Shown here: piece after piece, positions 12,901-24,900 of the stretch | How the letters are laid out: every line of letters starts with the position of its first letter | Numbering within the stretch: the first letter of the stretch is position 1 | Notes under the pieces: model-generated | What the model saw: the letters and a program-made list of their open reading frames with translations, nothing else | Told to the model about the DNA's origin: nothing | Databases searched by the model: none | Program-made: the position numbers and the translations under genes | Assembly: GCA_027627225.1 (NCBI GenBank) | Contig: CM051032.1 | Location: 67,056,320-67,120,319 of the forward strand | Reading direction: 5' to 3' | Length of the DNA: 64,000 bases | From: Congeria kusceri | Lineage: Eukaryota > Mollusca > Bivalvia > Myida > Dreissenidae

Positions 12901-15900
12901 TCCGCTTTTGTGGTATTTTCTGTTTCAAGGCAGTCTCTTCTAAACATAAATTCACTGTAGGATGAAAGTGCGGACTGCACAGGCTAATCCGGGACGACAC
13001 TTTACGCACATGCATTAAGACCGGTTTTCTCACGACGCGCCACATTGATAGAAATGCGCTTTACTAAGACATGTGCATTCAATTAATAAAAATGATATAA
13101 TACAAAATAAGATATTTGATAAAAACAAATTAGCAAAAAAGCCTGAAAAAATTAAAACCCCAAGCGGATATTGAACTCACAACCTCGGAGCCATACGAAG
13201 AAATGGCAGTAGACAGCGCTTTAACCAACTGCGCTATCATGCTTGGTAATGAGTCGTTTGTAAACTATGGTTACACGAAATGCACACAATTCTAATGTCA
13301 AAATGTAAACAAGAAAAGGGCCAAACAACACAACCCATATTATAAATTGATTTTTATCTCAGAATGCGTACACTCATCCCATTATATATACCCTGTTTTA
13401 ACCATTATTATATGCCAGTATTAATATCTAAATTCAAAATTGTAAAAGAAATTGCTCCTTTGAGGCCCTTTTCGATGACATAGTCCCCTCAGTGTCTGAA
13501 CACATTCCTGGAGCAAGTCTTAAAAGTCTAAGTGCTCAATATGTGACCAAGAGATTTTGTTTAAAAAAATGTTGGTAATATGTTAAATAAGGTTTTGTAC
13601 ATGCATTGTATTGCAGGATGGAACAAAAGTCTTTACTGCTTCATGTGACAAAACTGCAAAGATGTGGGATCTAAACAGCAACCAGTTTGTACAGATTGCT
13701 CAGGTAGTCTCCCTTGGATAATATTTAACAGTGTGTCGTGGGAAAACCGGGCTGAATGCATGTGCATAATGGGTCGTTCCGGCACTTTCTCTTATGGTAT
13801 TTTCTGTTTTAAGGAAGTCTCTTGTAAATATAAATCCACTGTAGGCAAAGAGTGCCGTCCTGGATTAGCCGGTGCGAACTGCACAGGCTGATCCGGGACA
13901 ACACTAAGCACATGCATTAAGCCTGGTTTTTCCACGACACGCCTCATATATAGCTTGTTGTTGCTCTTGTAGGGTACTTTCGGAACATACAAAAAGTAAA
14001 GATTTCAAAGTTCCTCCACTTTGACAAGGTTCAGAACAGGTACAGGGTGCTGCTGGAGAGGAGCTGGGGGGGGGGGGGGCTTGATGGATACAGTGCCCCT
14101 CATTAGGTTTTTATGAATAAAATTTGCAAAAAAATATTGTACATTTTAAGATAGATGTTGACCAGCCCAGAGGTGCAGAACTGGGGGGGGGGGCAACAAA
14201 GGGACAGGGTACAGCACCCTGCTTTTTTGCTCTGGATCTTTCCCTAAGACTTTTTACTCATTTAACTCTCCACTGTTATAGCATGATGCGCCCGTGAAGA
14301 CTGTACACTGGGTGAAGGCCCCCAACTACACGTGTGTCATGACGGGCAGCTGGGATAAAACACTCAAGGTAATGCTTCAGGTGCCTCGAGTAATGCTTCA
14401 GTTAATGCTCCCATTGATTGTTGCTTTTTTTTCTGACTGAGAAATGTTTGCGGTGTTGGGGTGGGTGTTAAATGCAAAATTTGTAACATACGCAACTCAT
14501 GCTTACTAATAATTATTCACATTTCATCAATGAATCTATTTTAACAGTTTTGAGTTTAAACACGTGTATCTTAATTGTGTCGAAAGTAATAGGCTTATTG
14601 AAACACTTCAGAGTTTGTTTCCGCGGTAACACCAGTACACCAGTAACACCTCACTTGAACACACTCCGAGTAGGGAACAAACTGACAATCGTAAAACAGA
14701 CATCACAAATATTACACCACTGTTACTAGTGTTTTTCTCTGGGCCATTTTGGGGCCGAAATACTTGCTTCAAAGGTATATATTTTTCCCCTGTATTAACC
14801 TTAAAATTCCCTTCAGAATAAAATTCCCTTCAGAATGTAAGCTTTATTTTGAAAAAAAAATTGACCAAAATCGGACAACAATGGACTAATATAGAGGAAT
14901 TTTCGTAAACAGTCCCAGCTATTTTTCATCGAACCAAGTTAGTGCATAATCTAAGTTATCATTTGTAGCAAAGCAGTTGATTCATGTTTTATAGCAAAGT
15001 AGAACATAAACATGTAAGGCCACAACAAATCGATCAGATGTTCGTCGGATTTGCCGCACCTTAAAATTGTAAATCGAAAAGAAAAAAAAGATTCTTTTTT
15101 TCTGCGCCTGCACCTACAATTTTGCCCCGCACCCGATTTTTTAAAATGAAGTTTTAAAGAGTCTCATTTTACGTTAAACGCCGAATTCGTGGTGTCCCCA
15201 AATCATAACAAGCAATTGGTACTGATATAGACGAGAATAAGGCACTTTAAGGAGACTGGTGTATGTGCAGAGCACATAATTTATGACCCAAACGTTTACT
15301 CTCCAATAGCCAGTCAGGCACAGCTGCCATATGTATTTCGACTCGGCAATTTCTTATCATGTTTTTATCAAACTTGTGAAAAAACAATGAGCAGTTGGTC
15401 AGCATTCATTGTCTAATTAAAGATGATTGATAGCAAGCTCTTGTAATATCAGCAGACACAACAGTTAATTAAAGTATTATCTTGTTGATAAAGGATGTGT
15501 GAAATTGGATGTCTGGAATATGTTAAATGGACTGATTATCGGGTATGTTTACATTTTGGACAGTTTTGACCAGCGGTTTGTCCTTGATTTCTTACTTCAA
15601 ATATCCATACAATTAAGTTGTTTTTGACATGTCCATTTTATAAATTCAACGTATCTGTTTGGTGTATATTTTCAGGGCCCTCAATCAGTTTTGGGGGAAG
15701 GGGCCCACCACCCTCTGGAGGGGGAATATTTTAATATGGAAGTTTTTACAGATTAACTGATTTGAAAACTAACTCAACCCGAACAAACTCGCATCTAATT
15801 GTAGTTTGGTAAAAACGTCATGTAATCTTTACAGCAAATGAAACTTCTATAAATATAACTTTAATTATTTTTAAGCACAAAAATTATAACTCAGAATCTA

Positions 15901-18900
15901 CCGATAACGCTTAAAATTTGGACTAGGCTGCGGTATACATGTAACATTGCAGCTATAAACGCGTCATTTCCACAAGTTGTTCGTGATTTTGCCGGCGTTA
16001 ATAAATAGTTAGCGCGTTTTTCTAGTCCAGCACAATTTTATAACGGAGATATGAAACGAATGTAATTCAATATGCAACACATATTTTTTTGTAAAAGTAA
16101 TTTGCAGTCCCGCTTTTAAAATTATTAATTAATTTAATGTATTCATTTAGAAGACCGAAAATGGAAATACACTACAACTCCATTATATCGCGTTTCGCGG
16201 GGTCCATGGATCGCAATCGCAATATAACTTGTCAGGTCATTCATGTGCATATACATGTAAACACAACCCTATTTTCGCTATCTCAAAAAGTAAATGTAAT
16301 TAAATCACCTTTTCATTGTTGTTAACATCCATAATGTGTTATATCCATATGTAAAATATTCTATTTGTATATACAAATATTATATAATTCCTTGTAATTA
16401 ATTTTAAGTCAGTTATCACAACACATATACTAAATCGAAATGCGAAATGCCTATCCGAAATTTACTGCTCATACATCATAAACACAAATTTTATTTACAG
16501 CTTAAATACACATGTACTACATGAAAAGCCTTTGTTCGGCTAGAAAAGCGCGCACAATTTATGCTGACATGTACAACGTCCCGTCATCCGCATGAAAAGC
16601 GTGGATGTATTGATGGCCATATAAAAACATTGTAGCGCAGAGAACTGTGAGAACTAATAAAAGTTTTGTAGCGCATACCAACCAAATTTTTTTTATCGCC
16701 ATCGATGTGCAGTTAACATTTCCTCTTAAACAAAAAAACACTTGCCTTATCGATAACGTTATTGTCGTTCAGATAGGTCAGTATTGATTTATGACATACA
16801 GGTACTGTATACACCCTCCACGTGGATAGCGTGTAATTCGGCTGCTAATTAAAGCGACAGCAGTGAATGGACGTTGTCATGGGTGGCACGCGCAATATAA
16901 GCTGATAATGTAAAACTGTTTCACTGTGATGTTGAACGGATCGGTTTATTGTTTATCGCACATAACATATGTCAATGAAATATTAGCGACGTAGAGATCT
17001 AGACCAAAATGGCTATACTTATGATGCGGATGATTATTGGCATCTTAAATAGGTTTCCTGTTAATGTTTTTGTATTTTTTTTTGCAGACCTCCAATGGGG
17101 GAATTTTTCCATTTTTTAGGGGAAAAAAACATACTTTTCAGGTGGGGGAATGGGGCCGATATTCGGCGGCAAACATCGTAGATTGAGGGCCCTGATTTTG
17201 TTCAGCTTTTATATATTAAAGTACATTTAAAAAGGCAAGCAAATGCATTATGTTAGTTATTAATTTCAATTTATGTATGGATATATTTTGTTAACATCTT
17301 GTATGTATGTTGAAATAAAAAATAATTATCCAAGTTTACTGCAATGAACTATTAACAAAAATGTTAATATAATAATCTGAATATACTAATGCTTTTGTTA
17401 ATGCCATAATGCAATTAATGTACAGCACACTGAAGTATAATTTTACAACAATTAAAGCAATAAGATATAAACATTCTCTGACATGGAAACACACAACGAT
17501 GTTGCGAGTCAGTTAAAAAATTGGCTCAAGAAAAATAAGAGCCAGTGTGAGCCCTGTGTTTACGGTTTTAAAAAATGGTGGCGTCCAGTTGTTTTGTCGT
17601 GTTGGTTAAAGATACAGAACGTATACCAGTCATTCATAAATTGTTTTGTGTTTTTTGTATGACATTTCATATTCATGTTATTAAACTGTTGGTTGTGAAT
17701 GACTTGGTGTATCAAATATTTATTTTAATAATGACAATTACCCTGTATAAGGTCTACTTTCTTATAGTTAAGATATGACTATTTAGTACTTTCTGCCGGG
17801 TGTTAATTTAATAGCAGAATCACTATTGAAGACTTGTTGCACAAAACCCTTTGCAGGACATCGTCAAAGAAGAAATGGAGAAATTAGTTGCTTAGTTTAT
17901 TACATATATATTGATTTTGACAACAATTTATGGACCAGAGCAAATGAAGAGGAAATTATTGACAAGATGTCAAGTTATGATGGCGTTTGGCAGAAATTTT
18001 CAATCACTATGGGCAAGATAGGTTTTTTTGATCAAAAATGGAATAATTTTTTTTATTTCGCTCGCTCGCTCGCTGCAATTTTTTTGGACAAAATCCGTAG
18101 AACAATTGATCAATTTGTTGTGGCTTAATGATGCTTTTCTAAAAAAAAATTGCCCTTTTGCAGTAAAATTCCCCATCTGAAGGGCCCCGCCACCTTTCCC
18201 TCAAAGGTGAAAAAAATATGGTGACCATTTAAACAGTTTTTACAAAATAAACCTTTTCAATATCATGTTCTCAACTGAAGACCTAACTTTTAGTGGTTGT
18301 ATTATACTCAGTGAAAAAGGTTCCACATCTGTTTATGTTTTAGTTCTGGGACACTCGACAGGCGACGCCTATCATGAACATAGCTCTCCCAGAACGCTGC
18401 TACTGCGCGGACGTGGTGAGTTTACTAATTGTGGCGTGGCGTGGGAAAACCGAGCTTAATGCATGTGCGTAAAGTGTTGTCCCTGATTAGCCTGTGTAGT
18501 CCGCACAGGCTAATCCGGACCGACACTTCCGCTTTTATGGTATTTTCTGTTTCAAGGAAGTCTCTTCTAAACATAAATCCACTGTAGACAGAAAGTATCG
18601 TCCCAGATTAGCCTGTGCGGACTGTGCAGTTTTCCCATGACACACCTCAATTGTATACCTGTATAGTAAATATCTCGGATCAGAACATTTACAGGGTGCT
18701 TCTAAAAACGAGCAGGGGAGAACGGCATACAGAATCTTTGCAATTTCTTATATTTTGGTAAACCCAGTTCTTTTAGGATCAAAATTTCAGGAATCTTTGA
18801 AAGGATTCTTAATTCTTAAGATTTAGGGCAAGGGAGTTAATGGTGAGCGAGTATTTGTCGGACAGTAGTATTATCAGGACATTTTTAATTATTCGCGTTT

Positions 18901-21900
18901 CGTAACCGCTTTTCGAGTTTATTTTTTGGTAAAACCCCAAATGTTTACGTTGATAGTCTGAAACGCATGCAACTGTCATCTGGGGAAGTAAAATGCCGTG
19001 AGCAATTTGGGACCCAGACAGGGTTCGTGATAGTTTTGGCTGTTTGCTCATTATAGCAGACAAACTCTGGCAGATTATTATTTAACCCGCTACGACGTTA
19101 AGGACGTGCGTAGTAGCTACATAGATACGTAACGTCTAGTAAACTCTTTAAAACGTCATGCTTCCGTATTTGTTTCAACGCCTTACTTATATTCTCTAGT
19201 AATTACTAAATCATATGATAAAGTGGTATTATTTTGATATAAATTACGCATTTGATTATTTATTTGTTGTCTAATATAGATTAAATAAAATTATAAAACA
19301 TTTCTCCGTATATTTCACTGTTAAAAAAAAAACGTCTGGAAAATACTACTGTCAACGTGAAAAAGACCGTGTTTAATGTACCCCTTTCAGGGCCTCAATA
19401 GTTGCGCATGCGCACAAGTGAAACTTATTTTGTTTACATATGCAAACGGGTGATCAACCCAGGATGTTACAAGCGAATTTCATCGTTGAGTTTGTTCATG
19501 AATTAAAACTGTCCCAAAATAAATGCATATTTTGTCCGACAAATACTCGCTCACCAGTAACCTGTCACAGATATTAAGTTGTTTAAATATCTTTGCGGAG
19601 GTCTTCACTCTCCAAGTGCTTTTATGTATTTATCACAAAACATTGCTCTTTCATCTCTTTGACAACGTAACCATGGCTACATTTGTTTATTTTATTCATA
19701 TTTATTTTTGTATTTTTAGAAATACCCAATGGCTGTGGTAGGCACAGCAGGACGCGGCCTGATCATTTATCAGCTCGAAAATCAGCCACAGGAGTTCAGG
19801 AAGTTTGAATCTCCATTGAAGTATCAGGTACAGTGTTTTTTTTAGGGCTAATTTGGGGCCAAATTCCATTAGATTCCCCTGCTTAAAAAAGTATATATTT
19901 TTCCCCTATATTTACTTTAAAATTCCCCTCAGAATGTAAGCTTTATTTTGAAAAAAAATTGACCAAAATCGGACAAAACTTGATTAAGATAGAGGAATTT
20001 TTGTAATCAATCCCAGTAATTTTTTATCAAACAAAGTTTTGCATAATCTAAGTTATCATTTGTAGCAAAACAACTGATTAATGTTTTATAACCAAGTATA
20101 ATATAAAAATGTTATAATGCTTTTCAACAAAAACAATTCCCCCTTTTGCTGTAAAATTCCCCATCTGAAAGGCCCCACCGCCTTTCCCCCAAAGGTGGAA
20201 AAAAACACTGAGGTAAGAATGTGTCGGGGTATAATAGGAATATTATGTTGTCCTTTCCTTGGAATGTATTTGGAAAAGGGACCATTCGGTTATCTAAAAA
20301 GTTGTTTTTTTCACAGTTGATCTTTTGCTGTGGGATTTATAACCATGCCCACTTAGGTCAAACTCTGGCAAACACTGTTGACAGTATACACAAGTTTTAA
20401 GCTCACCAAGCATAACGTGCTCATTGTGAGCTTTTGTGATCGCCTTTTGTCTGTCATCTGTCGACTGTCGTCGGTCAACATTTTCGTTCATACAACATCT
20501 TCTCCTAAACGATTTTAGCTAAACTTCACAGAAATTATCCTTGGGTGACCCTCTTTCAGAATTGTTCAAATCGTTCTGGTCCACTGGATATTTAGGTCAC
20601 CAGAGATAAAAATAGATTTAAAAAGTAAAAAGTTAAAAAAATCTTCTTTGAAACTGCATATTTTCATATTTGTATGTGACATACACTAGTGGTCCTCTAC
20701 AAAGATTGTTCAAATTATTTCCCTGGGATCAAAACTGGCCACGCCCTGGGGGTCACATGGTTTATATAGACTTAAATAGCAAAATGATTTAAATAATGTT
20801 CTCCTCTGAAACTGCAAGTCCCAGGGGTTTCGTATTTAGTATGTAACATCGTATAGTGGTCCTCTACAAAGTTTGTTCAATTTATACCCCTGGGGTAAAA
20901 AGTGACTTCGCCCCCAGGTCACATGGTTTCTATAGACTTATATGGCAAGTGGACTTTAAAAATCGTCTCCTGAAACTGCAAGGCCCAGAGGTTTCGTACT
21001 TGGGCTGATTTTGAGGTCATCAGGTCAAAGGTCAAGGTCACTGGTGTTTGTAACATGAAAACTGTTTTCTCCATAGACCATTTTGTTTCCGCAGGATATC
21101 TAGAGATGTTTTGGCCTATTTGATGTTTAAATTAGGGATGGGACCAAAAATTCGAATATTCGAATATCGGATAATATTCGAATATAAAAAAAAATATTTG
21201 ATTTTCAAATTTATTTGAAGAACAAAATTTCTTTTAAAAATCATGTTTTTTCCAGTTTGATTGCAAAGTAAACATGAATTCCAGTCGTATTTCCTGCCTA
21301 GCTGGTGGGCAGGGGTAGTGCAACGTTTTTACAACACATGCCAAGCATGTCCAATTAACGACAATTGATAATTGGCAGGGGGGCCACGTTTGTAGGAGGC
21401 GCGAATATGACGCATTGTATCCACAAATAACAAAACTGGGCCATGTTGTGATAACGGTTTCACGGTTTGCACAAGGCGTACATTGTTGTTTATTATCCTT
21501 AAGTGACATCTATACGGTTAACTTGTTTGCAGTAAATTACAATTCATCTCTAAGTAAACCAATCAAAATGAATCCATTATCAGCCAATCAATTTCTTTAA
21601 CAAAATTAGCATGATCTGGTCAATCTTAATATACGTCACTTTTAAATTATTCTCCATTATATCAACACGGTATATTATACAAGAGTATTTATTAATAAAC
21701 AATTCCACCATCACGTGCTTGAAAGTACTTTACGCGGTCATTAGACAAAACCCAGGCAATGTGTAATCTGCACAGCAGATACAAGCTTCATGGTTCTAAA
21801 ACGGAACGATTAAAAAATTGATTAACAATACATTTAACAATATCTTACATTTCTTTATATTTGCCTAACTCTCACTAAGTTATATTGCTCATTTACCACT

Positions 21901-24900
21901 GAAACAAGGTAGTTTTCATATTTCGGATAGGTAAATATTCGGACAGAGTGCCGTATATAGTAGTATATAGTAGTATTTACAAATCGAATATTCGAATTTA
22001 TTCGAATACCTAAAACGAATATTCGAATATTGATTTCAGTATTCAGTCCCATCCCTAGTTTAAATCAATCAGAAAGCAGGTATCCTTATATAATAGACTG
22101 TAAAAATAAATCCATAATTATACTCCATCTCTCTTTCAGCTTTATATTTACTTTCTAAAGCATCAACTTTAATTTCTTCCCCATGTGTTAATGTGCACAT
22201 ACAATGCAAAAATTTCTTAACAATTGCACATATTGACGACTTGGCTGCAAGTCGGGTGCAAACATCTGTTGTTTACCTTAAATTTCCCCTAATGTAAGCT
22301 TTATTTTGAAAAAAACACCAAAATCTGACAAAAATTAGAAACAATCACAGAAATTTTGAGCTCACCTGAGCACAACATGCTTATGGTGAGCTTTTGTGAT
22401 CACCTTTCGTCTGTCGTGCGTCGTCCGTCAACATTTTCATTCAAACAACATCTCCTAAACCGCTGGGCAGATTTTCACCAAACTTCACAGGAATGATCCT
22501 TGGGTGACCCTCTTTCAAAATTGTTCAAATCGTTTCGGTCCGCTGCATATGTAGGTAACCAGAGCTAAAAATAGATTTTAAAAGTGAACACTTCAAAAAT
22601 CTTCTTCTCTGAAACTGCACGGCTTAGAGCTTTAATATTTTGGTATGTGGCATCTTCTAGCGGTCCTCTAACAAGATTGTTCAAATGATGCCCTTTGGGT
22701 CAAAACTGGCCACGCCCCGGGGGTCACATTGTTTATATAGACTTAAATAGCAAAATTACTTCAAAAATCGTCTCCTCTGAAACCACAAGGCCCAGAGGTT
22801 TCATATTCGGTATGTAACATTGCATAGTGGTCCCCTACAAAGATCAAATGATGCCCCTGGGGTCAAAACTGGCCACGCCCTGGGGGTCTCATTGTTTATA
22901 TAGACTTAAATAGCAAAATTACTTCAAAAATTGTCTCCTCTGAAACCGAAAGGCCTAGTGGTTTCATATTTGGTATGTAACATCCTGTCCTCTACAAATA
23001 TTGTTCAAATGATGCCCCTGGGGTCAAAACTGGCCACGCCCCAGGGGTCACATGGATTACCGTAAAACGTCGTGTATTACGCACACTTTTTTGCCCCCAA
23101 AATCAGTTTTAAAAACTTGGTGCGCGTTATACAATACTTAAACGATGTAGGGAAATTTTTCCAAAGCTTGCGCAACTTAATCCAAATAGCTTCTAGGTAT
23201 TGTTTTATTTATTACAAGTTATTGTTGTTCTAATAATACCATGCCCAACTGTCCCGAGTACAGCAATGTATTTGGGGCCATTGTTGATATTGTGATAATT
23301 TCCTTTGTCTTTCGAAATGTGTGAAAAACATTTTTTTTTTAAACTCAATAGGACTAGTGTGAATTAATATTTTGAGATTGGTTTGTTTGCATTTTTCCTG
23401 GCTTATGTCATTAATGTTGTTCAGTAAATTGAGATATAAGTGTTATTTTGAGTACTTTACAAAAATTGTATTAACATGCCAATAACATGTTGGTGTAAAG
23501 TAACCTTTGCTTGCAAAGCATCTATATCACATAAGAGCTTAGAAAAACTGTATTAATATGTTGAAACATGTCAAACATTTATTTTGATTTTGTTTTCAAT
23601 CTGATACGATTTTTATATTTTTGTTAAAACAATGATTGCAATGATCCACAGCACACATTTTCAATCTTTTTTTGGCTCCCAACTATTTTTTTTCCTCATT
23701 TTCCACCAAAAAAATTAGGTGCACATTATACATGACTGCGCGTAATATACGACATTTAACGGTATATAGACTTAAATAGCAAAATGACTTTCAAAAATCG
23801 TCTCCTCTGAAACTGCAAGGCCCAAAGGTTTTTTATTCGGTATGAAACATTGTATAGTGGTCCTCTACAAAGAATGTTCAACGTTTGCCCTTTGGGTAAA
23901 AAGAGGCCACACCCCGGGGGTCACATGGTTTATAGAGAATTACATGACTAAATGACTTTAAAAAGCTTCTTCTCTTAAACCTTAAGGCCCAGAGGTTTTG
24001 TAATTTGTGTCTAACATCTTATATTGGTCCTCTGCAAAGATTGTTTAAATTCTGCCACTGGGGTCAATCCTAGCCACATGGTTTGTATAGACTTATATGG
24101 CAAGTGGACTTTACAATTTTTCTCTGAAACTGCAAGGCCCAGAGGTTTCATATTTTGTATGTAACATTGTACAGTAGTCCTCTACAAATATTGTTCAAAT
24201 GATGCCCCTGGAGTAAAAAGAAGCCCCACCCTGGAGTCACATGGTTTCTATAGACTTATATGGAAAGTGGGCTTTGAGAATCTCCTCCTCTGAAACCGCA
24301 AGGCCCAGAGGTTTCATATTTGGCATGAAAATTGTATGGTGGTCCTCTGCAAATATTGTTCAAATTATGCCCCTGGAGTAGAAAGTGGCCACTCCCTGTG
24401 ATTCACATGTTTTATGTAGACTATAAAAATCTCCTGAAACTGCAAGACCCAGATCTTAATACTCAGGTAAGTGGTTTAGTACCTTTTGGCCCTCTTGTTA
24501 TAAGCCATTATGATGCCTTAAACTCAGGTGAGCGACCTAGGGCCATCGTGGCCCTCTTGTTCATCAAACCAAGTTAATCTACTCGTACGTTATTTGTAGC
24601 AAAACAATTCATTAATGTTTTATCACAAAGTAGAATATAAACATGTAATAATGTTTTTCTAAAATGAAAATCCCCTTTTGCCGTAAAATTTCTCATCTGA
24701 AGGGCACCGCCACCTTTCCCCCAAAGATGAAAAAAAACAACACTGCATGGTTTATATAGACTTAAATAGCAAAATGAGTTCAATTTTGTTTCCTGAAACC
24801 GCAAAGCCCAGATGTTCATACTCAGGTGAGCGCTTTAGGGCCATGTAGCCCTATTGTTTTTTTGTCGAAATATAATGATTATTCAAAATGGTTGATGCAC

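Larger units (their letters stand above)
14727..18217. mobile_element. CAGTGTTTTT-type MITE, copy A, split by a 3.1-kb insertion
   Basis: 14727-15017 and 18126-18217 are the two halves of the element seen complete at 19831-20210: shared blocks include AATGTAAGCTTTATTTTGAA on the left and AAATTCCCCATCTGAAGGGC on the right. The halves are separated by 15018-18125. Confidence 0.75.
22272..24746. mobile_element. CAGTGTTTTTTT MITE, copy C, split
   Basis: Left piece 22272-22356 (AATGTAAGCTTTATTTTGAA and following) and right piece 24562-24746 (ending AAAAACAACACTG) are halves of the 19831-20210 element, separated by a GAGCTCACC element. Confidence 0.7.

Noticed and set aside
14070..14200. G-runs (12 and 10 bases) as G-quadruplex or assembly error
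   Set aside because: Single G tracts at each place do not form a four-tract motif; homopolymer length may be unreliable, so nothing firm can be said.
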